DNA of 64,000 bases from Halomonas sp. A11-A (lineage in GTDB: Bacteria > Pseudomonadota > Gammaproteobacteria > Pseudomonadales > Halomonadaceae), in contig NZ_QGTM01000003.1 of NCBI RefSeq assembly GCF_003182195.1, positions 124,001-188,000 on the forward strand, written 5' to 3'. Numbering within the stretch: position 1 is the stretch's first letter; each line of letters begins with the position of its first letter. The notes beneath the pieces are model-generated. The model was not told where the DNA came from. It saw only the letters and a list, made by a program, of their open reading frames with translations, and made no database searches. A program made the translations under genes and the position numbers. Shown here piece by piece: positions 55,566 to 63,913 of this stretch.

Positions 55566-57476
55566 TCAGACCTGGCGCGCCTCATGGGCGGCGCCGACCT
55601 CACGGGCCTTCATGGCCTCGTGCACATCCTGCAGGCTGGCCGGATCGTCGATGGTGGAGGGCACGCCGTACTCCTTGCCATCGGCGATGTTGCGCAGCAG
55701 CTTGCGCAGGATCTTGCCGGAGCGGGTCTTGGGCAGGCGGTCCACCACCAGCACCTGCTTGAAGCAGGCGATGGGGCCGATCTTCTCGCGGACCAGGGCG
55801 ACCAGCTCCTGCTCGAGGTCCGCCTCGCGGCCCTCGAAGCCATCCTTGGGAATCACCAGCCCGACCGGCAGCTGCCCCTTCAGGGCGTCATGGATGCCGA
55901 TCACCGCGCACTCGGCCACCGCCGGATGGGCCCCGACGACCTCCTCCATCTCGCCGGTGGAGAGGCGGTGCCCGGCCACGTTGATGACGTCATCGGTGCG
56001 CCCCATGATGAACAGGTAGCCATCCTCGTCGAAGTAGCCGCCGTCGCCGGTCAGGTAGTAGCCCGGGAAGGCCGCCATGTAGGCCGCATGGAAGCGCTGG
56101 GGGTCGCCCCACACGCCCACCAGGCACCCTGGTGGCATGGGCTGCTTGATCACCACGCTGCCCTGTTCCATGGCACCGACCTGCTCGCCCTCGCGATCGA
56201 GGATCTGCACGTCAAAGCCCGGCACCGGCACGGTGGCACTGCCGGCCTTGGTGGGCATGGGCTCCAGGCCGTGCAGGTTGGCGGCAATGGGCCAGCCCGT
56301 CTCGGTCTGCCACCAGTGGTCGATCACCGGGACGTCGAGCAGATCGTCCAGCCAGTGGAAGGTGGGCGGGTCGAGGCGCTCGCCGGCCAGGAACAGCGCC
56401 TTGAGGCAGGAGATGTCATAGTCGGCCAGCAGCTTGCCGTCCGGATCCTCCTTCTTGATGGCCCGGAAGGCGGTGGGCGCGGTGAAGAAGCTCTTGACCC
56501 GGTACTCGCTGATCAGCCGCCAGAAGGCGCCGGCATCCGGGGTCTTCACCGGCTTGCCCTCGTAGACCACGCTGGTACAGCCGCGCAGCAGTGGCGCGTA
56601 GACGATATAGGAGTGGCCCACCACCCAACCCACGTCCGAGGCGGAGAAGAAGACCTCGCCCGGATCGACGTCGTAGATGGCGTCCATCGAGTAGGCCAGT
56701 GCCACGGCGTAGCCGCCGGTGTCACGCACCACCCCCTTGGGTTTGCCGGTGGTGCCGGAGGTGTAGAGCACGTAGAGCGGATCGGTGCCCTTCACCGGCA
56801 CGCAGTCGGCGGGCTCGGCCGAGGCCATCAGGGCGGCCCAGTCATGGTCGCGCTCGCTCAGTTCGGCGGTGTGCTGCTCGCGCTGGAAGATCACGCAGGC
56901 ATCCGGCTTGTGGCTGCTCTGCTCGACGGCCGAATCGATGATCCCCTTGTAGGGCAGGACCTTGTTGACCTCGACCCCGCAGGAGGCGGCCACCACCACC
57001 TTGGGGGTGGCGTCCTCGATGCGCACGGCGAGCTCGTGGGGCGCGAAGCCGCCGAACACCACCGAGTGGACGGCGCCCAGACGCGCACAAGCGTACATGG
57101 CCACCAGCGCCTCGGGGACCATGGGCATGTAGATCACCACGCGATCGCCCTTCTCCACGCCGAGCCCCCTGAGGGCACCGGCGAAGGTCGCCACCTGGTC
57201 GCGCATCTCGCGATAGGTCAGGGTGCGCTTGCTGTCGGTGACCGGCGAGTCCCAGAAGATCGCCGGCTGGTCGCCGCGGCCCTGCTCCACGTGGTGGTCC
57301 AGCGCCGCATGGCAGATGTTCAGCTCACCGTCGGCGAACCAGCGGGCGTGATTGGCCTCGTCATAGTGAAGGATCTGGGTCGGCGCCGTGAACCAGGGGA
57401 TACGACGGGCCTGCTCGGCCCAGAAGCTCTCCGGCTGCTCGATGGAGCGGCGAAATTCGTTGGCGTAGGTGCTCAT
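55566..57476 (-). CDS. prpE: Propionyl-CoA/acetyl-CoA synthetase (PrpE-like)
   Basis: A 636-residue AMP-forming acyl-CoA synthetase. It shows LYVLYTSGTTGKPKGVVRDTGGY (ATP loop), DHWWQTETGWPI, YLTGDGGYFDEDGYLFIMGRTDDVINVAGHR and the C-terminal catalytic lysine in PKTRSGKILRK (Lys588). The sequence VRDTGGYAVALAYSMDAIYD and the length are closer to PrpE than to Acs. Lysines at this position are acylated and inactivated by Pat enzymes in other bacteria; a Pat-like gene lies at 30690-33437. No prp methylcitrate genes are adjacent. The start MSTYANEF is chosen; upstream frame extension is unlikely. Confidence 0.87.
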   Translation of the reverse strand: MSTYANEFRRSIEQPESFWAEQARRIPWFTAPTQILHYDEANHARWFADGELNICHAALDHHVEQGRGDQPAIFWDSPVTDSKRTLTYREMRDQVATFAGALRGLGVEKGDRVVIYMPMVPEALVAMYACARLGAVHSVVFGGFAPHELAVRIEDATPKVVVAASCGVEVNKVLPYKGIIDSAVEQSSHKPDACVIFQREQHTAELSERDHDWAALMASAEPADCVPVKGTDPLYVLYTSGTTGKPKGVVRDTGGYAVALAYSMDAIYDVDPGEVFFSASDVGWVVGHSYIVYAPLLRGCTSVVYEGKPVKTPDAGAFWRLISEYRVKSFFTAPTAFRAIKKEDPDGKLLADYDISCLKALFLAGERLDPPTFHWLDDLLDVPVIDHWWQTETGWPIAANLHGLEPMPTKAGSATVPVPGFDVQILDREGEQVGAMEQGSVVIKQPMPPGCLVGVWGDPQRFHAAYMAAFPGYYLTGDGGYFDEDGYLFIMGRTDDVINVAGHRLSTGEMEEVVGAHPAVAECAVIGIHDALKGQLPVGLVIPKDGFEGREADLEQELVALVREKIGPIACFKQVLVVDRLPKTRSGKILRKLLRNIADGKEYGVPSTIDDPASLQDVHEAMKAREVGAAHEARQV

Positions 57477-57510
57477 GATCGTCCTGTGGCAGGTCAGTGA
57501 CATCGAAGGA

Positions 57511-57606
57511 TTGTTGACACTGTAATGCACCAGGCTGCCGACGCCCTCATACGATAGGCTAACTCTCGACAAAAGGAGGAGGCATCCGGGGAAGTATTGT
57601 CAACAA
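57511..57606. promoter_or_regulatory. Inverted 9-bp repeats flanking the CoA ligase promoter region
   Basis: TTGTTGACA (57511-57519) recurs as its exact complement TGTCAACAA (57598-57606), 78 bp apart, upstream of the ligase gene on the minus strand. The rest of the gap (57477-57691) has no gene. It could be a pair of operator half-sites; chance is not excluded. Confidence 0.35.
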
Positions 57607-57691
57607 CAGGAGCGCGCACCACCCCTTTCTCGACGCGCAGGGACGCTCTCCCACTCGCTGTCGGGTGATCTATGCTTTAATCAAGTCCTAA

Positions 57692-57850
57692 TTGACTGCT
57701 CCCCGCCCTGAAGGACGGGGATTCCCAATTCACCGAGAACCGGACACGGAGGCTGACTCCATGCCGCTTACATTCTCTCCAAGGGCTAACACCGCCAGCC
57801 CGGCGGCTTTAATGTTGACCGCGGCGTTGATGTCGCGGTCGTGTTCGGCT
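57692..57850 (-). ncRNA. Predicted omega RNA (TnpB guide RNA) at the element right end
   Basis: In studied IS200/IS605 elements the 3' part of tnpB and the right-end hairpin are transcribed as the guide RNA scaffold, with the guide taken from flanking DNA just past the element. Here the scaffold would end with the hairpin at 57701-57720 and TCAA. The guide would begin TTAGGACTTGATTAAAG on the minus strand from 57691 downward. The 5' limit is a guess based on typical size. Confidence 0.5.
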
Positions 57851-58875
57851 GCGCACTCGGGGCACGTCCAGGCGCGAACCTGCAGCGGTAGCGAGTCCAC
57901 GACGTGGCCGCAGCCGGAGCAGCGCTTGCTGGAGGGGTACCATTGGTCGATAGCGACCAGTGAGCGCTCGGCCCACTCTGCCTTGTACGCCAGTTGGCGC
58001 ACGAATTCGCCCCAACCGGCATCGCTGATCGACTTGGCCAGCGAGCGGTTGCGCAGCATGTTCTTCACCTTGAGGGACTCGACGCAGATCACTTGGTTCT
58101 CGTTAATCAATCTGCGGGACAGCTTGTGCAAGTTGTCCTGTCGGCAATCGGAGATTTTGGCGTGAAGTTTCGCCACCTTCTGTCGGGCCTTGGCGCGGTT
58201 GGCCGAGCCGAGCTTTTTCTTGCTCAGTCGGCGCTGTGCCTTGGCCAGTCTGGCGGCGTATCTCGCGGTATGGCGGGGATTGCCGATTCGATGTCCGTCG
58301 CTGGTGACGAACAGGTCTTTCAGGCCGAGGTCGATACCCACCATTTTCGGGGTGACGGGCAGCGTCTCGGGATCGAACTCACACAGGCAGCTCACAAAGT
58401 AGCGGCCTGCCGAGTCCTTGGACACGGTGACGGTGCTGGGTTCGCCGGGCAGTTCACGGCTCCAGCGAATGTCCAGCGGGGTTTTGCTCTTGGCCAGATA
58501 CAGCTTGCCGTCGCGGTATTTGAAGGCCGAGCGGGTGAACTCCGCCGACTGGCGGTGTCGCTTGCTCTTGAAGGTCGGGTACTTGGCGCGGCCCTCGAAA
58601 AAGTTCTTGAACGCGGTCTGTTGGTGCCGAAGACACTGCTGAAGCGGCACCGAGCTGACCTCGTTGAGGAAGGCTGTCTCTTCGACCTTCTTCATCCTCG
58701 ACAGCTCAGCGTTCGCGGCCACGTAGCCGATCTTCTCTCGGCGCTCGTAGAACGCATCGGTGCGGTAGCGAAGCACCGCGTTGTAGACGAAACGCACGCA
58801 GCCAAACGTCCGAGCCAGGAGCTGCTCTTGTTCGGGAGTCGGATAGAAGCGGTATTTGTAGGCGCGCTTCGTCAT
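57730..58875 (-). CDS. tnpB: TnpB, RNA-guided nuclease (IS200/IS605 OrfB)
   Basis: A 381-residue TnpB. The N-terminal OrfB helix-turn-helix domain reads KRAYKYRFYPTPEQEQLLARTFGCVRFVYN. The RuvC-like nuclease residues all appear intact: Asp in VGIDLGLKDL, Glu in VICVESLKVKN, and Asp in HDRDINAAVN. A zinc finger has CSGCG and CPEC. TnpB cleaves DNA next to a short motif using an omega RNA guide and can maintain the element at its site. There are no frameshifts, so it may be active. The gene stands between the CoA ligase gene and an ArsR-type regulator gene. Confidence 0.95.
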   Translation of the reverse strand: MTKRAYKYRFYPTPEQEQLLARTFGCVRFVYNAVLRYRTDAFYERREKIGYVAANAELSRMKKVEETAFLNEVSSVPLQQCLRHQQTAFKNFFEGRAKYPTFKSKRHRQSAEFTRSAFKYRDGKLYLAKSKTPLDIRWSRELPGEPSTVTVSKDSAGRYFVSCLCEFDPETLPVTPKMVGIDLGLKDLFVTSDGHRIGNPRHTARYAARLAKAQRRLSKKKLGSANRAKARQKVAKLHAKISDCRQDNLHKLSRRLINENQVICVESLKVKNMLRNRSLAKSISDAGWGEFVRQLAYKAEWAERSLVAIDQWYPSSKRCSGCGHVVDSLPLQVRAWTCPECAAEHDRDINAAVNIKAAGLAVLALGENVSGMESASVSGSR

Positions 58876-58940
58876 GTCTCACATGATACACCGTAAACTG
58901 TAAGATAGCGACCACCTGAGAAGGAGGTAGCGAGAACAGG

Positions 58941-58989
58941 GTCGTCCTACGGACGACGCGCTATCCCTCCCCGCACTAGAAGTACGGGG
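58941..58989. repeat. Left-end hairpins of the tnpB element
   Basis: Two stem-loops lie upstream of tnpB: GTCGTCC-TAC-GGACGAC (58941-58957, perfect) and the end-type hairpin CCCCGCACT/AGTACGGGG (58969-58989). The second matches the right-end hairpin in size and mismatch position. It is most simply the left end, though a remnant right end from an earlier insertion is possible. Confidence 0.6.
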
Positions 58990-59132
58990 TTTCTCGCGCA
59001 AAATCTGAGGACGATGAGAAAAGCACGCTCGCCAAGGAGCGATCACAACGGACTGATCGGAGCCGCTCGCCCCCGAGGGCAGGGGGCCAACACGGCATAC
59101 CACTTCTACACCTGCCAGCGCGGGGAATTCAC

Positions 59133-59456
59133 ATGGGCAATTCCAACAGCACGGCAGCGCGCCTCCTCGCCGGAGGCGACGCCACCATCGATCGGGCCAC
59201 GGCACTGCTCAAGGCCATGGCCAACGACAACCGGCTGCGCATCCTCTGCCTGCTAGACGGGCAGGAGCTCTCGGTGACCGAGCTCAACAGCCGGCTCACT
59301 CTCAGCCAGTCGGCCCTCTCCCAGCACCTGGCGATCCTACGCCGGGAGAACCTGGTCGCCACCAGACGAGCCTCCCAGACCATCTACTACTCCTGGCAGG
59401 GCGACAGCGCCCGAACCATCATCGAGGCCCTAGGCCAGCTCGGCATGGCCGACTAG
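59133..59456 (+). CDS. ArsR-type HTH regulator without metal-site cysteines
   Basis: A 107-residue winged-helix regulator: MANDNRLRILCLLDGQELSVTELNSRLTLSQSALSQHLAILRRENLVATRRASQTIYYSW. The usual ArsR metal site (ELCVCDL) reads ELSVTEL, so arsenic or heavy-metal sensing through that site is not expected. The only cysteine is in RILCLL. Its signal and targets are unknown. It overlaps the convergent sohB gene by 4 bp, and the tnpB element lies just upstream, where its promoter would be. Confidence 0.86.
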   Translation: MGNSNSTAARLLAGGDATIDRATALLKAMANDNRLRILCLLDGQELSVTELNSRLTLSQSALSQHLAILRRENLVATRRASQTIYYSWQGDSARTIIEALGQLGMAD

Positions 59457-60493
59457 CGGCGGCGCAGGGGACTCTGCTCCAGCACCTCGAGTCCCTTTTC
59501 CAGCGCTCGCTCCACACCGACCGAGACCGCCGCCCCGAGCCGATCCGCTAGGCGGCGGCGCGGTTCCAGGCGCAGGTGGATCACCCGGGCCTCCTTCATG
59601 CGCTCCACCAGGTAGGCCTCGCTGGTGCCCAGGGCGTCCACCAGGCCTCGCTCGAGGGCCTCGCGGCCGTACCAGGTCTCCCCGGTGGCCACCGCCTCGA
59701 TATCCAGCGACGGGCGACGCTCGGCCACGTGACGCTTGAACAGCGCGTGAACCCCCTCCAACTCGTCGATGAACTTCTCGCGCCCCTCCTCGCTGTTCTC
59801 GCCGAACACGGTCAGGGTGCGCTTGTAGCGCCCGGCGGTCAGCACCTCCACGTCGATATCGTGCCGCTTGAGCAGCCGGTGCACGTTGGGTACCTGGGCC
59901 ACCACGCCGATGGAGCCCACCACCGCCAGCGGCGCGGCGCGCAGCTGGTCCGCCCCGCAGGCCATCAGGTAGCCGCCGCTGGCCGCCACCTTGTCCACGC
60001 ATACCGTGGTGCTGAGACCCGCCTCGCGCAGCCGGTCGAGCTCGGCGGCCGCCAGCCCGTAGGCATGCACCAGCCCTCCGGCCGACTCCAGCCGCACGAT
60101 CACCTCGTCCCCCTGGTCGGCGGCATCGATCAGCGCCGAGACCTCCTCCGCCAGCCGGCCCGTGGCGCTGGCACGCAGATCGCCGTGGAAGTCGATCACC
60201 CAGGCGATGGACTGTCGCGTGTTCTCTCCCTTGCGCCCAGTCTTGTCGCGGGCCTTATCCTCGCGGCGAAAGGCCTTGATGAGGCGCTTGCGGGCCCCGG
60301 GCTCGCTGGCGGCCAAGATCAGCCGCCGGCGGCGGTAGTCCCGGGTACCGTTGAGTTCGTCCAGGCGCAGCCGGCTGCGCTCTCCCCCCTCGCCCCGAAC
60401 CCGGGCCACCAGCGCCACCGCCAGGGTGATGATCACCACCAGGCTCACCAGCTGAGCCAGGAACATGCCAAAATCGGCCAGCCAATCGTTCAT
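59453..60493 (-). CDS. sohB: SohB, S49-family inner-membrane peptidase
   Basis: A 346-residue membrane-anchored serine protease related to signal peptide peptidase SppA. An N-terminal TM helix (about 9-31) is followed by a charged segment and the S49 domain. The catalytic Ser lies in DKVAASGGYLMACGA and the Lys in TAGRYKRTLT, the Ser-Lys dyad. GSIGVVAQVPNVHRLLKRHDIDVEVL and ETWYGREALERGLVDALGTS are family blocks. Length fits SohB (about 350). A GGAGAG-type site precedes the ATG. Confidence 0.94.
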   Translation of the reverse strand: MNDWLADFGMFLAQLVSLVVIITLAVALVARVRGEGGERSRLRLDELNGTRDYRRRRLILAASEPGARKRLIKAFRREDKARDKTGRKGENTRQSIAWVIDFHGDLRASATGRLAEEVSALIDAADQGDEVIVRLESAGGLVHAYGLAAAELDRLREAGLSTTVCVDKVAASGGYLMACGADQLRAAPLAVVGSIGVVAQVPNVHRLLKRHDIDVEVLTAGRYKRTLTVFGENSEEGREKFIDELEGVHALFKRHVAERRPSLDIEAVATGETWYGREALERGLVDALGTSEAYLVERMKEARVIHLRLEPRRRLADRLGAAVSVGVERALEKGLEVLEQSPLRRR

Positions 60494-60635
60494 GATGCTC
60501 TCCTATCCGTGTCCGAGCGCCTGCCCATTTCGCTCCCAGCACGCCAGGCGGGTAAGGCAGCGTCAAGGTGCTTGAATGAAACAACCGTTTGAAATAACCT
60601 GATATGCGATGCCAACCCACACCCCAGGAGCCCCG

Positions 60636-60947
60636 ATGAGCCTCTCCACCCTCGACAAGCTGCAGTCCCGCTTCGACGCCCAGTCCGCCCAGGGCATGGA
60701 TGACGTCTTCCAATTCCACTTCAGCGATGCCGGCAGCCACTACCTGGTGGTCAAGGATGGCGCTCTCGACATCCAGGAGGGCGAGCATGACGACCCCTCC
60801 GTCAGCCTGAGCATGTCCACCGACACCCTCAAGGGCCTCATGAACGGTGAAGTCAACGGCATGACCGCCTTCATGACCGGCAAGCTCAAGGCCACCGGCA
60901 ACGTGATGCTGGCCACCAAGCTGACCAGCCTCTTCCCCAAGGAGTGA
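60636..60947 (+). CDS. SCP2 sterol-binding domain protein
   Basis: A 103-residue single-domain protein of the SCP2 lipid-carrier fold. It shows QGMDDVFQFHFSDAGSHYLVVKDGALDIQEGEHDDPSVSLSMSTDTLKGLMNGEVNGMTAFMTGKLKATGNVMLATKL, where the last part is the strongly conserved stretch. Such bacterial proteins may bind fatty acyl chains; the role is not known. AGGAG precedes the ATG at 60636. It is followed by a strong symmetrical hairpin. Confidence 0.9.
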   Translation: MSLSTLDKLQSRFDAQSAQGMDDVFQFHFSDAGSHYLVVKDGALDIQEGEHDDPSVSLSMSTDTLKGLMNGEVNGMTAFMTGKLKATGNVMLATKLTSLFPKE

Positions 60948-60965
60948 GGCAGTACGCCCCGCCAC

Positions 60966-60992
60966 CATCGGGCCGCCCAGGGCGGCCCGATG
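60966..60992. terminator. Bidirectional terminator between the SCP2 gene and nudC
   Basis: A perfect 12-bp stem (CATCGGGCCGCC / GGCGGCCCGATG) with a CAG loop lies between converging genes. Its sequence is close to that of the gor terminator. Confidence 0.8.
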
Positions 60993-60997
60993 TCGTT

Positions 60998-61768
60998 CTA
61001 GCGGGCCGCCACCTCGGCCAGGTGGGTCTCGATCAGCGCCCGCGAGATGGAGTAGAGCGGCGGAAGCTGCGGCAGCCGGCGCGGCGAGTACCAGGCCGCA
61101 TCGGCGATCTCCACGCCGTCGATGCGGATGCGCCGACTGGCCGCCTCGGCGAAGAAGCCCAGCATGAGCGAGTGCGGGAAGGGCCAGGCCTGGCTACGGA
61201 AGTAGCGTATGCGCCCCACCTGCAGCCCCACCTCCTCGAAGACCTCGCGACGCACCGCCTCCTCGGCGGACTCGCCGGGCTCGATGAAGCCGGCCAGGGT
61301 GGAGTAGCGCCCCGGCGGGAAGCGCGGGCTGCGCGCCAGCAGCAGCGCATCGCCATGGGTCACCAGGGTGATGATGCAGGGCGAGATGCGCGGATAGTTG
61401 CGGTGGCCGCAGGTGCGGCAGTGCATGGCGAATTCGGCGTCGAGCCGCTCGGCGGGGGTGCCGCAGCGGCCACAGAAGCGATGGTCGCGCAGCCAGGCGC
61501 CGACCTGCAGGGCAGTGGAGAGCAGCGCGAAGCGCGACTCCGGCAACCTGGCGAGCCAGCCCCGCCCATCCGGCCAGGTCTCTTCCGGCGCCGCCTCCAA
61601 CGACAGCGCCACCGGCTCGTCATGCCAGTAGCAGAGCGGCTGCATGGCCGGCGTCCAGGGCTGGGGCGGCTGCAGCAGGTCGCCATCGGGCCCCGGGGCG
61701 ATGCGCCCCTCGGCCAGGCGAATGACGCGCCCCGCCGCCGCCTCGAGGGGCAGCTCACGCCGCAGCAT
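60998..61768 (-). CDS. nudC: NAD+/NADH pyrophosphatase NudC
   Basis: NudC hydrolyses NADH and removes NAD caps from RNA. The 256-residue protein has a four-cysteine zinc site (CGRCGT ... CRTCGH), the Nudix box GFIEPGESAEEAVRREVFEEVGL and the NADH-family signature SQAWPFPHSLMLGF. The start at MLRRELPL (61768) overlaps the dnaQ stop (TGATG), so it is coupled to dnaQ. Confidence 0.95.
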   Translation of the reverse strand: MLRRELPLEAAAGRVIRLAEGRIAPGPDGDLLQPPQPWTPAMQPLCYWHDEPVALSLEAAPEETWPDGRGWLARLPESRFALLSTALQVGAWLRDHRFCGRCGTPAERLDAEFAMHCRTCGHRNYPRISPCIITLVTHGDALLLARSPRFPPGRYSTLAGFIEPGESAEEAVRREVFEEVGLQVGRIRYFRSQAWPFPHSLMLGFFAEAASRRIRIDGVEIADAAWYSPRRLPQLPPLYSISRALIETHLAEVAAR

Positions 61769-62517
61769 CAGTGCGGCACCCCCTCGCCCATGCGGTCCCA
61801 GCGACACTCCCCGGACGCCTCGCGGATCGCCGTCAGCTTGGCGCGGTGGGCGGCCAGCTCCTGCTCGCTGGGAGAAAGCACCGCCAGGCGGCCCGGCTCC
61901 AGGGCGAGGCGGCGAATCGCCATCCCGCCGCTGCCGGCCACGCCGCTGTCACCGCCGGCCGAGGCGTCCAGGGAGAGCGCGGTCTGGCCGCCGGTCATCG
62001 CCAGGTAGACGTCGGCGAGTATCTCGGCGTCCAGCAGGGCGCCGTGGAGCACCCGGTGGCCGTTGTCGATCTCGTAGCGCTTGCACAGGGCGTCGAGGCT
62101 ATTGCGCTGCCCCGGATGCTTCTCGCGGGCCATCACCAGGGTATCGAGGATCCCGCAGTGCGCCGCCACCGGGCCCAGGCGAGGTTCGCCGCGCGCCCGA
62201 TTGAGCCTCTCGAACTCGTGGTCGATGAAGCCGACGTCGAAGGGAGCGTTATGGATGACCAGCTCGGCGCCCTCGATGAAGGCCCAGAACGCATCGGCGA
62301 TCTCGGCGAACCGCGGCTCATTGGCCACGCGCTCGTCGGTGATGCCGTGCACGCCCACCGCCTCCGCATCGATCTGCCGCTCGGGGTTGATGTACTGGTG
62401 ATAGGTGTTGCCGGTGAGCCGGCGGTTGACCATCTCCACCGCCCCGATCTCGATCAGGCGGTGGCCTTCCCGGGGGTCGATGCCGGTGGTCTCGGTGTCG
62501 AGGATGATCTGGCGCAT
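61768..62517 (-). CDS. dnaQ: DNA polymerase III epsilon subunit (3'-5' exonuclease)
   Basis: DnaQ is the proofreading exonuclease of the replicase. The 249-residue protein has the three Exo motifs of the DnaQ/DEDDh family: ILDTETTGIDP, NAPFDVGFIDHEF and HGALLDAEILADVYL. The C-terminal tail (about 185-249) would bind the alpha subunit. It lies 45 bp after rnhA on the same strand, the classic gammaproteobacterial arrangement. Confidence 0.97.
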   Translation of the reverse strand: MRQIILDTETTGIDPREGHRLIEIGAVEMVNRRLTGNTYHQYINPERQIDAEAVGVHGITDERVANEPRFAEIADAFWAFIEGAELVIHNAPFDVGFIDHEFERLNRARGEPRLGPVAAHCGILDTLVMAREKHPGQRNSLDALCKRYEIDNGHRVLHGALLDAEILADVYLAMTGGQTALSLDASAGGDSGVAGSGGMAIRRLALEPGRLAVLSPSEQELAAHRAKLTAIREASGECRWDRMGEGVPH

Positions 62518-62562
62518 GGGAAACTCTCTGGCTCAGGAGGGATGGGGAGGATGGCGACCGGC

Positions 62563-63042
62563 TCAGGTCCGGGAGCGCGCCGCATCGATGGCCTCGTTGG
62601 CCAGCGCATCGGCGCGTTCGTTGCCCGGGTGGCCGCTGTGGCCCTTGACCCAGTGCCACTCGATGCGGTGGCGCTGGGTCTCCTTAAGCAGCTCGCGCCA
62701 CAGCTCGGCGTTCTTCACCGGCTGCTTGCCGGCCGTCTTCCAGCCCCGCTTGACCCAGTTGTGGATCCACTCGGTGATGCCGCGGCGCAGGTACTCGGAG
62801 TCGGTCCACAGCTGCACGCGACAGGGCCGCTTGAGCTCGCGCAGCGCCATGATCGCGGCCATCAGCTCCATGCGGTTGTTGGTGGTGGGGGACTCGAAGC
62901 CGTTCAGCGCCTTCTCGTGCTGACCGCTTCTGAGCAGGGCGCCCCAGCCGCCGGGGCCGGGATTGCCGCGGCAGGCGCCGTCGGTATAGATGATCACCTC
63001 GGGCAGGGCATCGGCCCCTGTCTCGGTCAGCGTCTCAGTCAA
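62563..63042 (-). CDS. rnhA: Ribonuclease HI
   Basis: RNase HI cuts the RNA strand of RNA-DNA hybrids. The 159-residue protein has the catalytic residues in [15 protein letters not shown] (Asp), NRMELMAAI (Glu), LWTDSEYL (Asp) and [13 protein letters not shown] (Asp), plus the basic region [11 protein letters not shown]. It overlaps the preceding methyltransferase gene by 8 bp and precedes dnaQ. Confidence 0.97.
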   Translation of the reverse strand: MTETLTETGADALPEVIIYTDGACRGNPGPGGWGALLRSGQHEKALNGFESPTTNNRMELMAAIMALRELKRPCRVQLWTDSEYLRRGITEWIHNWVKRGWKTAGKQPVKNAELWRELLKETQRHRIEWHWVKGHSGHPGNERADALANEAIDAARSRT

Positions 63043-63838
63043 CCTCTGTCATCCTTTCGTGATCGTTTGGGGGACATGGCTCGGCCAGCCAGCGCGACTG
63101 GCCGAGCCGGGTCGCGCCCAGGGCCGAGCCACCGAAGGGCCTGGCGAAACCGAGCGAGCTCCCCTGGCGCTGGGCCAGCTGGGGGCGTCGGCTCGCCTGG
63201 ATCATATAGCTGTCGCCGAGCGGCAGGTTGTGCCGCCGCCCGAGGGTCTCGAGGGAGGCGTTGCGGGGCATGCCGCCGGGCAGATGAAAGCCGCAGTAGT
63301 CTACCCGCTCGATCTCGAAGTCGACAAATGCCAGCCAGTCGCGCAGGCGAGCCGGCGTGCGCCAGTGGCCGCGCCAGGGCAGCCGCTGCCGCCGGCCGGG
63401 CCACACCCGCGGCAGGGCCCCCGGCGAGAGGGGCATCCAGCCGAAGATGATCAGCCGGCCGTCATTGCGGGTTACCCGGGCGGCCTCCTGTAGCGTGCGG
63501 TGGGGGTCGGGCGCGACCTCGAGCAGGTGATGGATCACCACCAGGCTCAGGCAGCTGTCGGGCAGCGGCAGGGCGTCGAGAGGACAGATCAGGGTGGCGG
63601 GATGCTCGGCCAGCTCCCGGGTCGGCGCCCAGGCCATGGGATGGCGCACCGGGCACATGTCCGCCAGCGCCCCGCTCATGCCAAGCTCGAGGCTGTGCCC
63701 GCCGAACAGCCGCTCGCACACCGGCCCCAGGCAGGCGCGCTCGGCCTGACGCACCGCCTGACCACCGGGCGTGGCCCAGAAGCGGCGCCCGTCCCGCACC
63801 AGCGCGGCCAGGGACGAAACCGAGGGGGAAATTGACAT
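63035..63838 (-). CDS. Class I SAM-dependent methyltransferase, YafS-like
   Basis: A protein of about 267 residues with a methyltransferase fold. It has [54 protein letters not shown], typical of this family; the glycine-rich SAM loop is modest (LELGMSG). E. coli yafS occupies the same place between gloB and rnhA. The substrate is unknown. The ATG at 63838 is used; a GTG three codons upstream lies closer to a GGAGG site and could be the true start. Confidence 0.85.
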   Translation of the reverse strand: MSISPSVSSLAALVRDGRRFWATPGGQAVRQAERACLGPVCERLFGGHSLELGMSGALADMCPVRHPMAWAPTRELAEHPATLICPLDALPLPDSCLSLVVIHHLLEVAPDPHRTLQEAARVTRNDGRLIIFGWMPLSPGALPRVWPGRRQRLPWRGHWRTPARLRDWLAFVDFEIERVDYCGFHLPGGMPRNASLETLGRRHNLPLGDSYMIQASRRPQLAQRQGSSLGFARPFGGSALGATRLGQSRWLAEPCPPNDHERMTEVD

Positions 63839-63913
63839 CGACAGCACGTTCCTCCATTCTGGGCGGATTTTGCGACCCGTTCATGCCAACCCTTCATGCC
63901 AATCAAGGACGCC

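Larger units (their letters stand above)
57692..59005 (-). mobile_element. IS200/IS605-type element with tnpB only
   Basis: The element carries a single tnpB gene and no Y1 transposase gene (tnpA). The right end (low coordinate) has hairpin CCCCGCCCT-GA-AGGACGGGG (57701-57720) and then TCAA in the minus-strand sense (57695-57692), which is the cleavage-site pattern of IS608-like right ends. The other end has a matching hairpin, CCCCGCACT-AGA-AGTACGGGG (58969-58989), with the same C-A mismatch position. The left boundary is not defined to the base. As in other IS1341-like elements, movement would need TnpA supplied from elsewhere. Confidence 0.8.

Noticed and set aside
55416-57500. Open frame of about 690 codons on the plus strand
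   Set aside because: It is antisense to the CoA ligase gene. The minus-strand protein has all adenylate-forming motifs.
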